Shown: positions 1 to 5,854, counted from the first letter of the stretch. The stretch is 8,179 bases of DNA from Trebonia sp. (GCA_030038035.1 JASHPP010000757.1:1-8179); one strand, 5' to 3'. Made by a program: numbers and translations. Notes: generated from the letters alone by a model not told the origin.

Positions 1-240
1 GGCCAGTGCACGTTCCCGACGTGCTCCCGGCATGCGGGCGCCTGCGATTTCGAGCATGCCCTCCCGTATGACAAGGGCGGGCGCACCTGCGCGTGCAACG
101 CGGGAATGCGCAGCCGCAGCTGCCATAAGGTCAAGCAGTCAAAGGGCTGGAGCGTGACTCAGCCCCTGCCGGGCTGGCACGTGTGGACCACCCCGAGCGG
201 CCGCACCTACACGCAGGGACCCGCGAAGTATCCGGCCTGA
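1..240 (+). CDS. HNH endonuclease-type protein, C-terminal fragment
   Basis: The reading frame is open from the first base of the window and ends in TGA at 238-240, giving 79 residues of the C-terminus; the start lies outside the window. Visible are a CTFPTC zinc-binding pair (C3, C8), then C15-D16-F-E18-H19, a CAC pair (C30, C32) followed by N33, and C41-H42-K. The D/E-H, N and H positions match the HNH fold, and the cysteines fit a treble-clef zinc site. The tail, with LPGWHVWTTPSGRTY, is typical of actinobacterial DUF222/13E12-repeat proteins that end in an HNH domain. These occur in many copies in actinobacterial genomes, are often thought to be mobile or nuclease-like, and have little direct characterisation. 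The gene converges on the helicase operon and is 31 bases from its last stop codon, so it is not part of that operon. Family call is confident; biological role unknown. Confidence 0.9.
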   Translation, partial: GQCTFPTCSRHAGACDFEHALPYDKGGRTCACNAGMRSRSCHKVKQSKGWSVTQPLPGWHVWTTPSGRTYTQGPAKYPA

Positions 241-246
241 GCTGGC

Positions 247-274
247 GCCGGGGGGAGCTAGCCGGGGGGAGCTA
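247..274. repeat. 14-bp perfect tandem duplication at convergent gene ends
   Basis: The 14-mer GCCGGGGGGAGCTA occurs twice with no gap (247-260 and 261-274). It fills the gap between the convergent HNH gene (stop ends at 240) and the helicase gene. The second copy contains the helicase stop codon (CTA on the plus strand at 272-274). Because the unit length is not a multiple of three, the first copy's CTA is out of the helicase frame. It probably arose by slippage; no clear intrinsic terminator is visible here, although three AGCT tetramers occur at 240-243, 256-259 and 270-273. Confidence 0.85.
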
Positions 275-1594
275 CCAGGCCGGGACGCGCCACTTGGCCA
301 GGTGAGCCATCACCGCCTGGTTGGCCTCCCAGCCGTCGGGGAACTTCGCCGGGACGCCGAGGTGAACCGGCTCCACCGACGGGTGGGCATCGAGCAGCTC
401 GGGGATGCCCGCACGGGCCACGACGATGCAGGCGTGGCGGTGCCGGGACGTGAGCACGCACAGGCGGCCCGCCTCCAGGTGGAAGGCGGTCGCGTCGCGG
501 CGGCCGGACAGCGGGTGCAGCACGATCACCACGTCGAACTCCCTGCCCTGCAGGCTGTTCGCGGTGTCGGCGACCACGCCGGTCACGCCGTACTCGGAGG
601 CCAGCGCACCGCGCACCGCGGCCGCCTGGTCGCGGTGCGCGGTGCCCACCGCGATCCGCGGCCCGGTCACGGCGGCGCCCGCGGGCGCCGCTTCCGAGTA
701 CGCGATCGGGCCCCGCTGCAGCAGCCGCGCGGCCAGCGCGGCGCACGCGGCCACCGCCTCCCGGTCGGTCCGCAGGGTGTGCCGGGCAGGCAGCTCGTAC
801 AGCGCCCACCCCGACTCGGCCGCCGTTTCCAGGGCACGGTCAAGAGCATTGATCCCGAACGGACGCGTGGCGAATCCCAGCCTCCGTTCCTCCCGCGTCG
901 TGGCCGACGTGAAGCCGGTGAACGGGTAGAACGCTTCCGACACCACCGGGGCGGCGGACGCCGGGAGGCGCCAGGACACCGGCAGGGTGTGCACGGGGAG
1001 CTGCGGGTTGTGGTTGAGCAGCACCGCGACCGCGCTGGACATCGGGTCCCAGGACAGGCCCGTCCAGCGTTCGGTCTCCACGGTGGAGAACGGGTCGAGC
1101 TGACCGGGGTCGCCGACGAACAGCGCCTTCTCGAACAGCCCGGCCACGCGCAGCAGCAGGTCCGAGCGCATCTGGTACGCCTCGTCGACCACCGCCCACG
1201 GCCAGGGCGCGGCCTCGGTCACCGTCGCCCACTTGGCCGCGGTGGCGAGCACCACGGCGGCGTCGGCGAGGTCGGACACGGCCGTCTCGGCGCGGACGTT
1301 ATCGTGGCGCGACACCCGTGCCGTGGGCGTGTACCCGTGCGCGCTCAGCCGCCCGACCGGCAGGCCGGGGCGGGAGCCGGCGAGGCGGTCGACGAGGTCG
1401 TCGACCTGCTCGTTGGTCTGGCCGGCGATCATGACCCGCTCCCCCGCCGCGGCGAGCTCGGCGGCGGCGCGGACCACCAGCGTGGACTTGCCGGCCCCCG
1501 GCGGGGAGTCCACCACGACGCCGCGCTCGGCCGTCGCCAGGTCGGCGAGCACGAGCTCGGTGGCCAGCCTGGCCAGTTCCTCGGGCCGGCTCAT
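272..1594 (-). CDS. SF1 (UPF1/DNA2-like) helicase, operon gene 4
   Basis: Encodes a 440-residue ATP-dependent helicase core. In order: Walker A PPGAGKST (31-38), motif Ia near IAGQTNEQ (56-63), Walker B VVDEAYQM (135-142), motif III VGDPGQLDP (160-168), arginine motif SWRLP (207-211), a VGTAHRDQ segment (316-323), motif V ADTANSLQGREFDVVIV (342-358) and motif VI LCVLTSRHRHACIVV (378-392). GDxxQLxP and DTxxSxQGxExDxVI are hallmarks of the SF1B UPF1/DNA2 group. The protein is short: Walker A lies 31 residues from the start, so the beta-barrel (1B) and stalk normally found in this group are missing and may be supplied by the preceding gene. The ATG at 1594 is chosen because GGAGG (1602-1606) sits 7 nt upstream and it overlaps the previous stop as ATGA; an in-frame GTG six bases earlier abuts the Shine-Dalgarno. 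Family assignment is strong; substrate (DNA or RNA, polarity) unknown. Confidence 0.92.
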   Translation of the reverse strand: MSRPEELARLATELVLADLATAERGVVVDSPPGAGKSTLVVRAAAELAAAGERVMIAGQTNEQVDDLVDRLAGSRPGLPVGRLSAHGYTPTARVSRHDNVRAETAVSDLADAAVVLATAAKWATVTEAAPWPWAVVDEAYQMRSDLLLRVAGLFEKALFVGDPGQLDPFSTVETERWTGLSWDPMSSAVAVLLNHNPQLPVHTLPVSWRLPASAAPVVSEAFYPFTGFTSATTREERRLGFATRPFGINALDRALETAAESGWALYELPARHTLRTDREAVAACAALAARLLQRGPIAYSEAAPAGAAVTGPRIAVGTAHRDQAAAVRGALASEYGVTGVVADTANSLQGREFDVVIVLHPLSGRRDATAFHLEAGRLCVLTSRHRHACIVVARAGIPELLDAHPSVEPVHLGVPAKFPDGWEANQAVMAHLAKWRVPAW

Positions 1595-3075
1595 GACCAC
1601 TCCTCCGTCGCGTCCTCATCGGCGCCGCCCAGATACTGAGGCGGCGGGCCGCCGTGGGTCCACGGCGTGTCCGCGATCTGCGGGAACGTCGGGCCGCGCT
1701 GGAAATCGTCGGTGAGCGTGGTGTAGGTGACCGCCTCGCCGGCCGCGGGCACGCTTCCGGGCAGCGGGGTCAGCGACCGGCCCATGCCGTTCTGCAGCTC
1801 GAGGATCACCCGGGTGCGCTCGCCGTCCGGCGCGACGCTGATGACATGCGCCTGCTGGCCCGGGCGGCCCGGCGAGGCGAACTCCGTGCCCGGCCCGGCG
1901 ATTACCTCATCGGATGTGTCCACCGTGATCCACGGCCGGAGCTTGGCGCGCTTGCCGCTGGTGTCGAGCCGGTCCGGCTGCGCGTCCACCACGATGCCGG
2001 CGAACGCATCGCTGGTCAGCCGGTACTCGGCCATCACCAAGGGGTCGTCATAGGCCCGCTGCACCGCCAGCCGCTGCTGGTCGCGTTCCATCCGGGCCAG
2101 CTTGCCGGCCGCGGCGACCGCGCTGTCTTTGCGCGGCGCCGGCGGGTTCCCCTGCCTGAGCCAGTTCACGTGCCCGGTGAACGCCCGCCGGTCGGCCTGC
2201 CAGCGGTCTTCGACATGGCCGCCCGCGGGCAGCGCGCGCAGCAGGTCAACCGCCCGCCACATCAGCTCCCAGGTGGGCTCGAGCTGGGTCTTCAGCACGG
2301 TCTCCAGCGCCAGCTGCGCGCGCTGCAGCGCGGCCCCGTCTCCGCGCGCCTTGGCCGCGCGGATCGCGCCGATCCGCGCGGCGAGCACCTCGTTGTCGAA
2401 GGTCGGGTCGGTCGCCGGCCCGGCCGGCGGGCAGCGCACCGGGTCCTCCGCGGCACGGGCCGCCGCCGCGCCGGTCATGCCTTCCGGCGGATCGATCCAG
2501 CCGAGCAGCGCGGCCAGGTTGGCGTCTTCAGTCGCCGACTGACCGCTCGCCCAGTGGTCGGCCAGGACCGCCGTCATGGACAGCAGGAGAGCCGAGGCAG
2601 GAGCCTCGGATCGTTCCGAGTAAAAATTAAGCCACCGGCCCAGCAGCGGAACCGATTGCCTGACCGCGTACTCGCCCTCGGTCCGCCGGAACCTGGTGGA
2701 GCGACTGAGCAGGCGGGTGAAGGAGATGCCGCCGTTGTTCGGCACCAAGACCTGCGGGGCGTCGGGGTACGGAGCCTCGGGTCCGGGATCCGCCGTCGTG
2801 TAGCTGTCGATATAGCCGAGCACGACCTCCGCGAGGTCGGCGGCGAAGTCGAAGCGCTGGGTCCGGTCCCGTGGCTCGTACACGGTCAGCATGCGCGGCT
2901 TGTCGCGATCGTCGCCCGCGATCGCGGCGAGCGGGGCGCACGCCTCCCCCGCCAGCTGGAGCGGGATGAAGACCAGCGGGCGGCCGGAAAGGTGGACGTG
3001 ACGGACGGTGCGGATCGGCTGGGCGCGTCCTGCTTCGGCGGCGAGCGCGCGGGCCAGTGCGGTCAGCAGGGTCAT
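1591..3075 (-). CDS. Uncharacterised protein with predicted helix plus beta-barrel C-terminus, operon gene 3
   Basis: 494 residues; I recognise no named family. The N-terminal half is mixed alpha/beta, with a hydrophobic strand RPLVFIPLQLAGEACAPL (32-49) and conserved-looking blocks around RSTRFRRTEGEYAV (125-138), ATEDANLAALLGWIDPPEG (181-199) and TDPTFDNEV (222-230). Residues 245-285 and 315-352 look helical, including a charged helix AGKLARMERDQQRL (323-336). Residues about 355-452 alternate short hydrophobic strands with turns (FAGIVVDAQP, LRPWITVD, AHVISVAPDG, RVILELQNGMG, EAVTYTTL), resembling a small beta-barrel. A stalk helix followed by a barrel is what UPF1/DNA2 helicases carry before their motor, and the next gene encodes just such a motor without one. 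No signal peptide or membrane segment is visible. ATG at 3075 overlaps the upstream stop as ATGA. The gene is clearly real; the barrel interpretation is inference by eye. Confidence 0.88.
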   Translation of the reverse strand: MTLLTALARALAAEAGRAQPIRTVRHVHLSGRPLVFIPLQLAGEACAPLAAIAGDDRDKPRMLTVYEPRDRTQRFDFAADLAEVVLGYIDSYTTADPGPEAPYPDAPQVLVPNNGGISFTRLLSRSTRFRRTEGEYAVRQSVPLLGRWLNFYSERSEAPASALLLSMTAVLADHWASGQSATEDANLAALLGWIDPPEGMTGAAAARAAEDPVRCPPAGPATDPTFDNEVLAARIGAIRAAKARGDGAALQRAQLALETVLKTQLEPTWELMWRAVDLLRALPAGGHVEDRWQADRRAFTGHVNWLRQGNPPAPRKDSAVAAAGKLARMERDQQRLAVQRAYDDPLVMAEYRLTSDAFAGIVVDAQPDRLDTSGKRAKLRPWITVDTSDEVIAGPGTEFASPGRPGQQAHVISVAPDGERTRVILELQNGMGRSLTPLPGSVPAAGEAVTYTTLTDDFQRGPTFPQIADTPWTHGGPPPQYLGGADEDATEEWS

Positions 3076-4163
3076 AGCAGCTCTTCCCTGAGCCCGGCCG
3101 CCTTCGCGAGCACCGCGGCGACCTCTTCCCTGTCCGGCGGCGGGGCGGCGCCGCGCGCCAGGCCGAGGACGGTCGTGACCTGCTCGATGCCGCCGAGTTC
3201 CTCCCGCACCTGCTTGCCGAGCGCGCCGGTGCTGCCCTGCGCCTCCTCCCGGCACAGGTAGCAGAGTTCGCAGGTGCTCAGGCATTCGGGAGCGTAGTTC
3301 GCGGCTATCTGGCGGATCGCGCCCTCGACCGCTGCCGGGGAGCGCCTGGGGATCCCGTTCTCGTCCGGCTCCAGGTCGACGGTCAGGTCTTCCGGGCAGG
3401 AGCTGAGCAGGTCCTCGATGCGGGCGATCCTCGCGAGCTGGCGCTTGATGACAGTGAGCTGCTTGCGGACGTCGATGCTCGTGGCCACGGGCTTGTTGGA
3501 GAAGTTCTCCGGACAGACCAGGATCGTCTCGTCGCGGACCTTGTTCTCGCTGCCGAGGAGATCGCGCAGGGCGAGCACGTAGACCGCGGACTGGGTCGCG
3601 GCGGCCGCGACCTTGACCGGATCGGCCTGGTCGTCGATCACGGCGAAGCTCTTGATCTCGATGATGCTGAACGTGCCGTGCAGCTGGAACGCGATCAGGT
3701 CGGGTTCCAGGTAGGCGTGCCTGCCGCCGACGCGCAGCCGCAGCAGCGGATGGTCGAACATCGTGCCCAGGTTCTCGTCCACGGTGGCGAGCAGCTGTCT
3801 CGTCCGAACGTGCCGGACCTCGCTGGCCTCGTTGCCCCCGACGTCGCCCAGGTCGGTGTAGCAGGCCTCCGCCACGTCGAGGCTGAGGTGCTCCCGCAGC
3901 AGGCTGAGCAGCTGCGCGGCGCCGTTCTCCTTGACCTGCGCCTCGAACGCGTTGCCGCGGGCGATGGCGAACTGCGACTGGCCGAACGGAGCCGGGTAGC
4001 CCGCATACGCCGCCAGCTTCTGCTTGTCGACGCCGGCCGCGTCCATCAGCGCGCGCCTGCCGCACCCTGGGTTGGTCGCCAGCGCGGAGATCGTGCGGGC
4101 GTCATGGCGGCGCGGCATGACGCTGCCGCGCAACTTCGCCAGCCGCGCTTCTGTCGGGTCCAA
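3072..4163 (-). CDS. RecB/Cas4-like PD-(D/E)XK nuclease with Cys cluster, operon gene 2
   Basis: Encodes 363 residues from the TTG at 4163. All RecB-family nuclease motifs are present (numbering from TTG): RGNAFE with E74, LEPD with D155, IIEIKSF with E169 and K171, and QSAVY with Q191 and Y195. An early cysteine (NPGC, C34) and a late cluster C294-x3-C298-x2-C301-x2-C304 flank the nuclease core, as the Fe-S ligands do in Cas4, AddB and Dna2. This predicts a metal-dependent DNA exonuclease or flap nuclease stabilised by an Fe-S cluster. A proline/charge-rich stretch and a helical tail follow the cluster. The TTG is preferred because AGGAGG lies 6 nt upstream; the next candidate, ATG at 4118 (348 residues), has no visible Shine-Dalgarno. 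It lies one base after gene 1 and overlaps gene 3 by ATGA. No cas1, cas2 or CRISPR repeats are present, so it is not an adaptation Cas4. Fold assignment strong, start moderately sure. Confidence 0.88.
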   Translation of the reverse strand: MDPTEARLAKLRGSVMPRRHDARTISALATNPGCGRRALMDAAGVDKQKLAAYAGYPAPFGQSQFAIARGNAFEAQVKENGAAQLLSLLREHLSLDVAEACYTDLGDVGGNEASEVRHVRTRQLLATVDENLGTMFDHPLLRLRVGGRHAYLEPDLIAFQLHGTFSIIEIKSFAVIDDQADPVKVAAAATQSAVYVLALRDLLGSENKVRDETILVCPENFSNKPVATSIDVRKQLTVIKRQLARIARIEDLLSSCPEDLTVDLEPDENGIPRRSPAAVEGAIRQIAANYAPECLSTCELCYLCREEAQGSTGALGKQVREELGGIEQVTTVLGLARGAAPPPDREEVAAVLAKAAGLREELL

Positions 4164-4164
4164 C

Positions 4165-5109
4165 CTAGGCCTCCTCGCCGGCCGCTTCCCTGGCTCCCCC
4201 GGCGGCCTTGCCGGCGGTCCGGCCGGCCGGCTCGAACGTCCTGGACCCGAACAGCTGCTCCGCGTCGGTGAGCTGCTGGCGTGCCCGCTTCGCCGCGTCC
4301 CTGCGCGTCCTGCTGTCAGCGTCTTTGTGCACGTTTTGTTCTGCCTCCGCCGCCTCCCGTACCGCCTCCGGCCGGATGTGACGGGGGTCCGCCGCCGCGC
4401 CAGGGATGCTGACGGCGAAGCGCCACAGCAGCCGGCGGGCCGCCGGAACCGGAGCGGGGATCCGCTCGATAGCCTCGGCGACCCGGATGGCCGCCTCAAG
4501 GAAATCGACGCGCGGGGACAGCGATCCGATGACACGCCGCTCCATCGGCCAGGTGGAGACGGCGAGCAGGCCGCGGGACGGGCTGAGGAAGTCGGCGGCC
4601 AGGGCGGCGCAGATGTAGTAGGGGCGGGCGAACGGGGCGCTGCGGAACGAGCGCTCCTCGTCCCTACGCAGGCTGGTCACCCGGCTCGTCGGGAAGGTGG
4701 TCGCGAAGAACGCCTCGTGCACGGTGGCGATGAGCTTCGGGGCGGCCGGGACCTGCAGGAGGCTGAGCGCCTCATACACCTGTTCGCGGAGCGGGAGCAG
4801 CGGCCCGGTCTGGGCGGGCGTCGCGGCGGCGTGGCCCGTGCCGTCGCGTTCTCCGCCCATTCCCCCGTTGTCCGCTGCTCCCGGCTTTCCCGCGGCCGCG
4901 GCCCCTTCCGCCGCCTCCCCCGCTTCCGCCGCTCCCCCCGCTTCCCCCGCTTCCGCCGCGGCGAGCGCGGCCTCCCAGTCCTGTTCGGCTCGCCTCAGGT
5001 CGACCCGAAGCGTCTGTGCGCGCGCTTTGTCGCCGGCCAGGACCGCCTCGCGCACGGCGACCCGCAGCCGGTCGATACGGCGCTCGAGCGCCTCGACGGT
5101 CTCTGTCAC
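4165..5109 (-). CDS. Coiled-coil protein with conserved-looking central domain, operon gene 1
   Basis: 314 residues, not a family I can name. Residues 1-50 form a charged heptad-like coiled coil (VEALERRIDRLRVAV onward). An Ala/Gly/Glu linker (about 50-100) is low in complexity. A compact central domain (about 104-220) contains LREQVYEALSLL, PKLIATVHEAFF, TSLRRDEERSF, RPYYICAAL and STWPMERRVIG; helices followed by a basic segment could be a winged-helix fold, but that is a guess. The C-terminus (245-314) is again charged, helical and Ala-rich. There is no signal peptide or membrane helix, so it is presumably cytoplasmic. As first gene of an operon with a nuclease and a helicase, it may be a DNA-binding adaptor, a loader or the operon's regulator. 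The GTG start has no good Shine-Dalgarno, but TAAGGT lies exactly 7 nt upstream, which suggests a leaderless message. Confidence 0.85.
   Translation of the reverse strand: MTETVEALERRIDRLRVAVREAVLAGDKARAQTLRVDLRRAEQDWEAALAAAEAGEAGGAAEAGEAAEGAAAAGKPGAADNGGMGGERDGTGHAAATPAQTGPLLPLREQVYEALSLLQVPAAPKLIATVHEAFFATTFPTSRVTSLRRDEERSFRSAPFARPYYICAALAADFLSPSRGLLAVSTWPMERRVIGSLSPRVDFLEAAIRVAEAIERIPAPVPAARRLLWRFAVSIPGAAADPRHIRPEAVREAAEAEQNVHKDADSRTRRDAAKRARQQLTDAEQLFGSRTFEPAGRTAGKAAGGAREAAGEEA
4170..4175 (-). promoter_or_regulatory. Strong Shine-Dalgarno (AGGAGG) deciding a TTG start
   Basis: On the minus strand AGGAGG is followed by 6 nt and then TTG at 4163-4161. It lies inside the last codons of operon gene 1 (stop TAG 4167-4165), so translation of the nuclease is probably coupled to that of gene 1. 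The alternative ATG at 4118 has no comparable site. Confidence 0.7.
4894..4962 (-). repeat. Low-complexity Ala/Gly/Glu linker-coding tract
   Basis: The plus strand is a C/T-rich run built from imperfect CCCGCTTCCGCC-like units. It encodes approximate AEAGEAGGA repeats (about residues 50-72) in operon gene 1. It is probably a flexible linker, prone to replication slippage, so its length may vary between strains. Confidence 0.7.
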
Positions 5110-5116
5110 AGGCGAG

Positions 5117-5146
5117 ACCTTAGCAGAGTCCGGCGTATTCCAGCAA
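5117..5146 (-). promoter_or_regulatory. Predicted leaderless promoter of the four-gene operon
   Basis: On the minus strand a TAAGGT -10 (5122-5117, TANNNT type) is preceded by an 18-bp spacer and TTGCTG (5146-5141) as a weak -35. Seven bases separate the -10 from the GTG start at 5109, so transcription would start at or next to the start codon. This arrangement is common for actinobacterial leaderless genes and explains the lack of a good Shine-Dalgarno. It is a prediction by eye. Confidence 0.55.
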
Positions 5147-5153
5147 GTTCCAG
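5138..5153. repeat. Direct repeat TTCCAG, 10-bp spacing, over the operon -35
   Basis: TTCCAG occurs at 5138-5143 and 5148-5153, one helical turn apart, overlapping the predicted -35 of the minus-strand operon; GTATT flanks on both sides. The position would suit a regulator contacting one face of the helix. It could also be chance, as the unit is only six bases. Confidence 0.4.
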
Positions 5154-5185
5154 TATTGTTGCGATGGATCTGATACCGAAGTCAG

Positions 5186-5196
5186 AGGGAATCCCT
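5186..5196. repeat. 11-bp palindrome in the divergent intergenic region
   Basis: AGGGA-A-TCCCT is a perfect inverted repeat around one central base, about 35 bp upstream of the -10 of the membrane protein gene. It may be an operator for the divergent pair. The short length makes this tentative. Confidence 0.35.
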
Positions 5197-5230
5197 AGCA
5201 ACGCGAAACCCTTGGCGATCCGCTGGCCAA

Positions 5231-5236
5231 TACTCT
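5231..5236 (+). promoter_or_regulatory. Predicted -10 element of leaderless membrane-protein gene
   Basis: TACTCT (TANNNT) lies exactly 7 nt before the ATG at 5244, the same geometry as the divergent operon promoter. No convincing -35 is seen at 16-19 bp; TTGGCG at 5212-5217 is too close (13 bp). There is no Shine-Dalgarno before the ATG, which fits a leaderless message. Confidence 0.5.
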
Positions 5237-5243
5237 GTTGCCC

Positions 5244-5735
5244 ATGCTGCAGAAGGCCATGTCGCTCGTACGCCTGGACTTCGCTCCGAGCCACCAGCAG
5301 CCGTCCGCCGGGCGCGTGGCGCTCGCGACGGTCGTGTCGCTCGGTGGCTCACTGCTTGCCGACGCCCTGCTCGTCGTCATCGCCCAGGCTATCTTCCCCG
5401 GCATCAAGGGCTACCCGCACTTCCAGTTCTCCGACTACGGAAAGCTGACCGTCATCGGGGTGCTCGTCGCCTGCGCCGCGTGGCCGGTCACGACCAGGAT
5501 CACGTCCGCGCCGCGGTGGCTGTTCGTGCGAATGGCCGTGCTCGTCACGCTGGTGCTCTGGCTGCCCGACGTGTACATCCTGGTGGTCCAGCACCAGCCG
5601 GCCAAGGCCGTCGCGTTCCTGTTCACGATGCACCTGGCGATCGCGGTGATCACTTACAACTCCCTGGTGCACCTCGCGCCGGTCCGCCCGCTGCGCCACC
5701 CCAGCCACCGGCGCGCGCAGCCGGTCAAAAGGTGA
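5244..5735 (+). CDS. DUF6069-like four-helix integral membrane protein
   Basis: 163 residues. Four hydrophobic spans are visible at about residues 25-50, 66-85, 93-115 and 121-142, with a short cytosolic basic N-terminus and a basic C-terminal tail (RPLRHPSHRRAQPVKR). The loop after span 1 (FPGIKGYPHFQFSDYGKLTVIG) and the LPDVYIL segment in span 3 fit the small actinobacterial DUF6069 membrane family as I remember it; function of that family is unknown. ATG at 5244 is preferred because TACTCT lies 7 nt upstream. TTG at 5238 (two residues longer) and ATG at 5259 are possible alternatives, but neither has a Shine-Dalgarno. It is transcribed divergently from the nuclease-helicase operon, so shared regulation is possible, but there is no evidence of a functional link. 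Confidence 0.85.
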   Translation: MLQKAMSLVRLDFAPSHQQPSAGRVALATVVSLGGSLLADALLVVIAQAIFPGIKGYPHFQFSDYGKLTVIGVLVACAAWPVTTRITSAPRWLFVRMAVLVTLVLWLPDVYILVVQHQPAKAVAFLFTMHLAIAVITYNSLVHLAPVRPLRHPSHRRAQPVKR

Positions 5736-5754
5736 CGTAGACTGTCTGCTACGT
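5735..5754. promoter_or_regulatory. Inverted repeat ACGTAG-N8-CTACGT, possible operator
   Basis: A perfect 6-bp inverted repeat with an 8-base centre starts on the last base of the membrane-protein stop codon. It covers a TANNNT match (TAGACT, 5738-5743) that could be the -10 for the DEAD-box helicase gene, giving a leader of roughly 105 nt. No T-tract follows, so it is not a typical intrinsic terminator; a dimeric-repressor operator or an RNA hairpin in the leader are the alternatives. Confidence 0.45.
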
Positions 5755-5766
5755 GTGTCGCTCGGT

Positions 5767-5797
5767 GAGCGGATCGGTTTCCACGGACGTGGCGCTC
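5767..5797 (+). other. Predicted leader hairpin upstream of DEAD-box helicase gene
   Basis: In the 119-base gap between the membrane protein and helicase genes, an inner stem CCAC/GTGG (5781-5784, 5789-5792) closes a GGAC tetraloop. It is bracketed by an outer GAGCG/CGCTC stem (5767-5771, 5793-5797) with a 9-base bulge on the 5' side. If the helicase transcript starts near 5750 or earlier, this lies in its 5' untranslated region. The role is unknown; structured leaders are common on cold-responsive RNA helicase and csp messages. Confidence 0.35.
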
Positions 5798-5854
5798 TAG
5801 ACAACGTGACTATCGGAGTCAACGCGACCACCTGAGTCCCTGGAGACGATTTCC

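Noticed and set aside
1..240. HNH gene as part of the nuclease-helicase system
   Set aside because: It is on the opposite strand and converges on the operon, and this HNH family is widely scattered in actinobacterial genomes, so adjacency is weak evidence.
1591..1600. GTG start at 1600 for the helicase
   Set aside because: It would sit directly against the GGAGGA ribosome site; the ATG at 1594 has proper spacing and the ATGA overlap.
302..1639. 445-codon plus-strand open frame opposite the helicase
   Set aside because: It is the antisense shadow of a gene with all SF1 motifs; its translation is Arg/Gly/His-rich with no recognisable domain.
1654..3261. 535-codon plus-strand open frame
   Set aside because: Antisense to operon gene 3, which has coherent sequence, an ATGA overlap at each end and a better codon pattern.
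3072..4163. CRISPR-associated Cas4
   Set aside because: The nuclease motifs and cysteines are Cas4-like, but there are no cas1/cas2 genes or repeat-spacer arrays here, and the neighbours are a helicase and two unknown proteins.
5164..5448. Small plus-strand frame starting MDLIPKSEG in the divergent region
   Set aside because: It runs out of frame through the membrane protein gene and gives a Cys/Ser/Arg-rich translation; only its first 80 bases lie in intergenic sequence.
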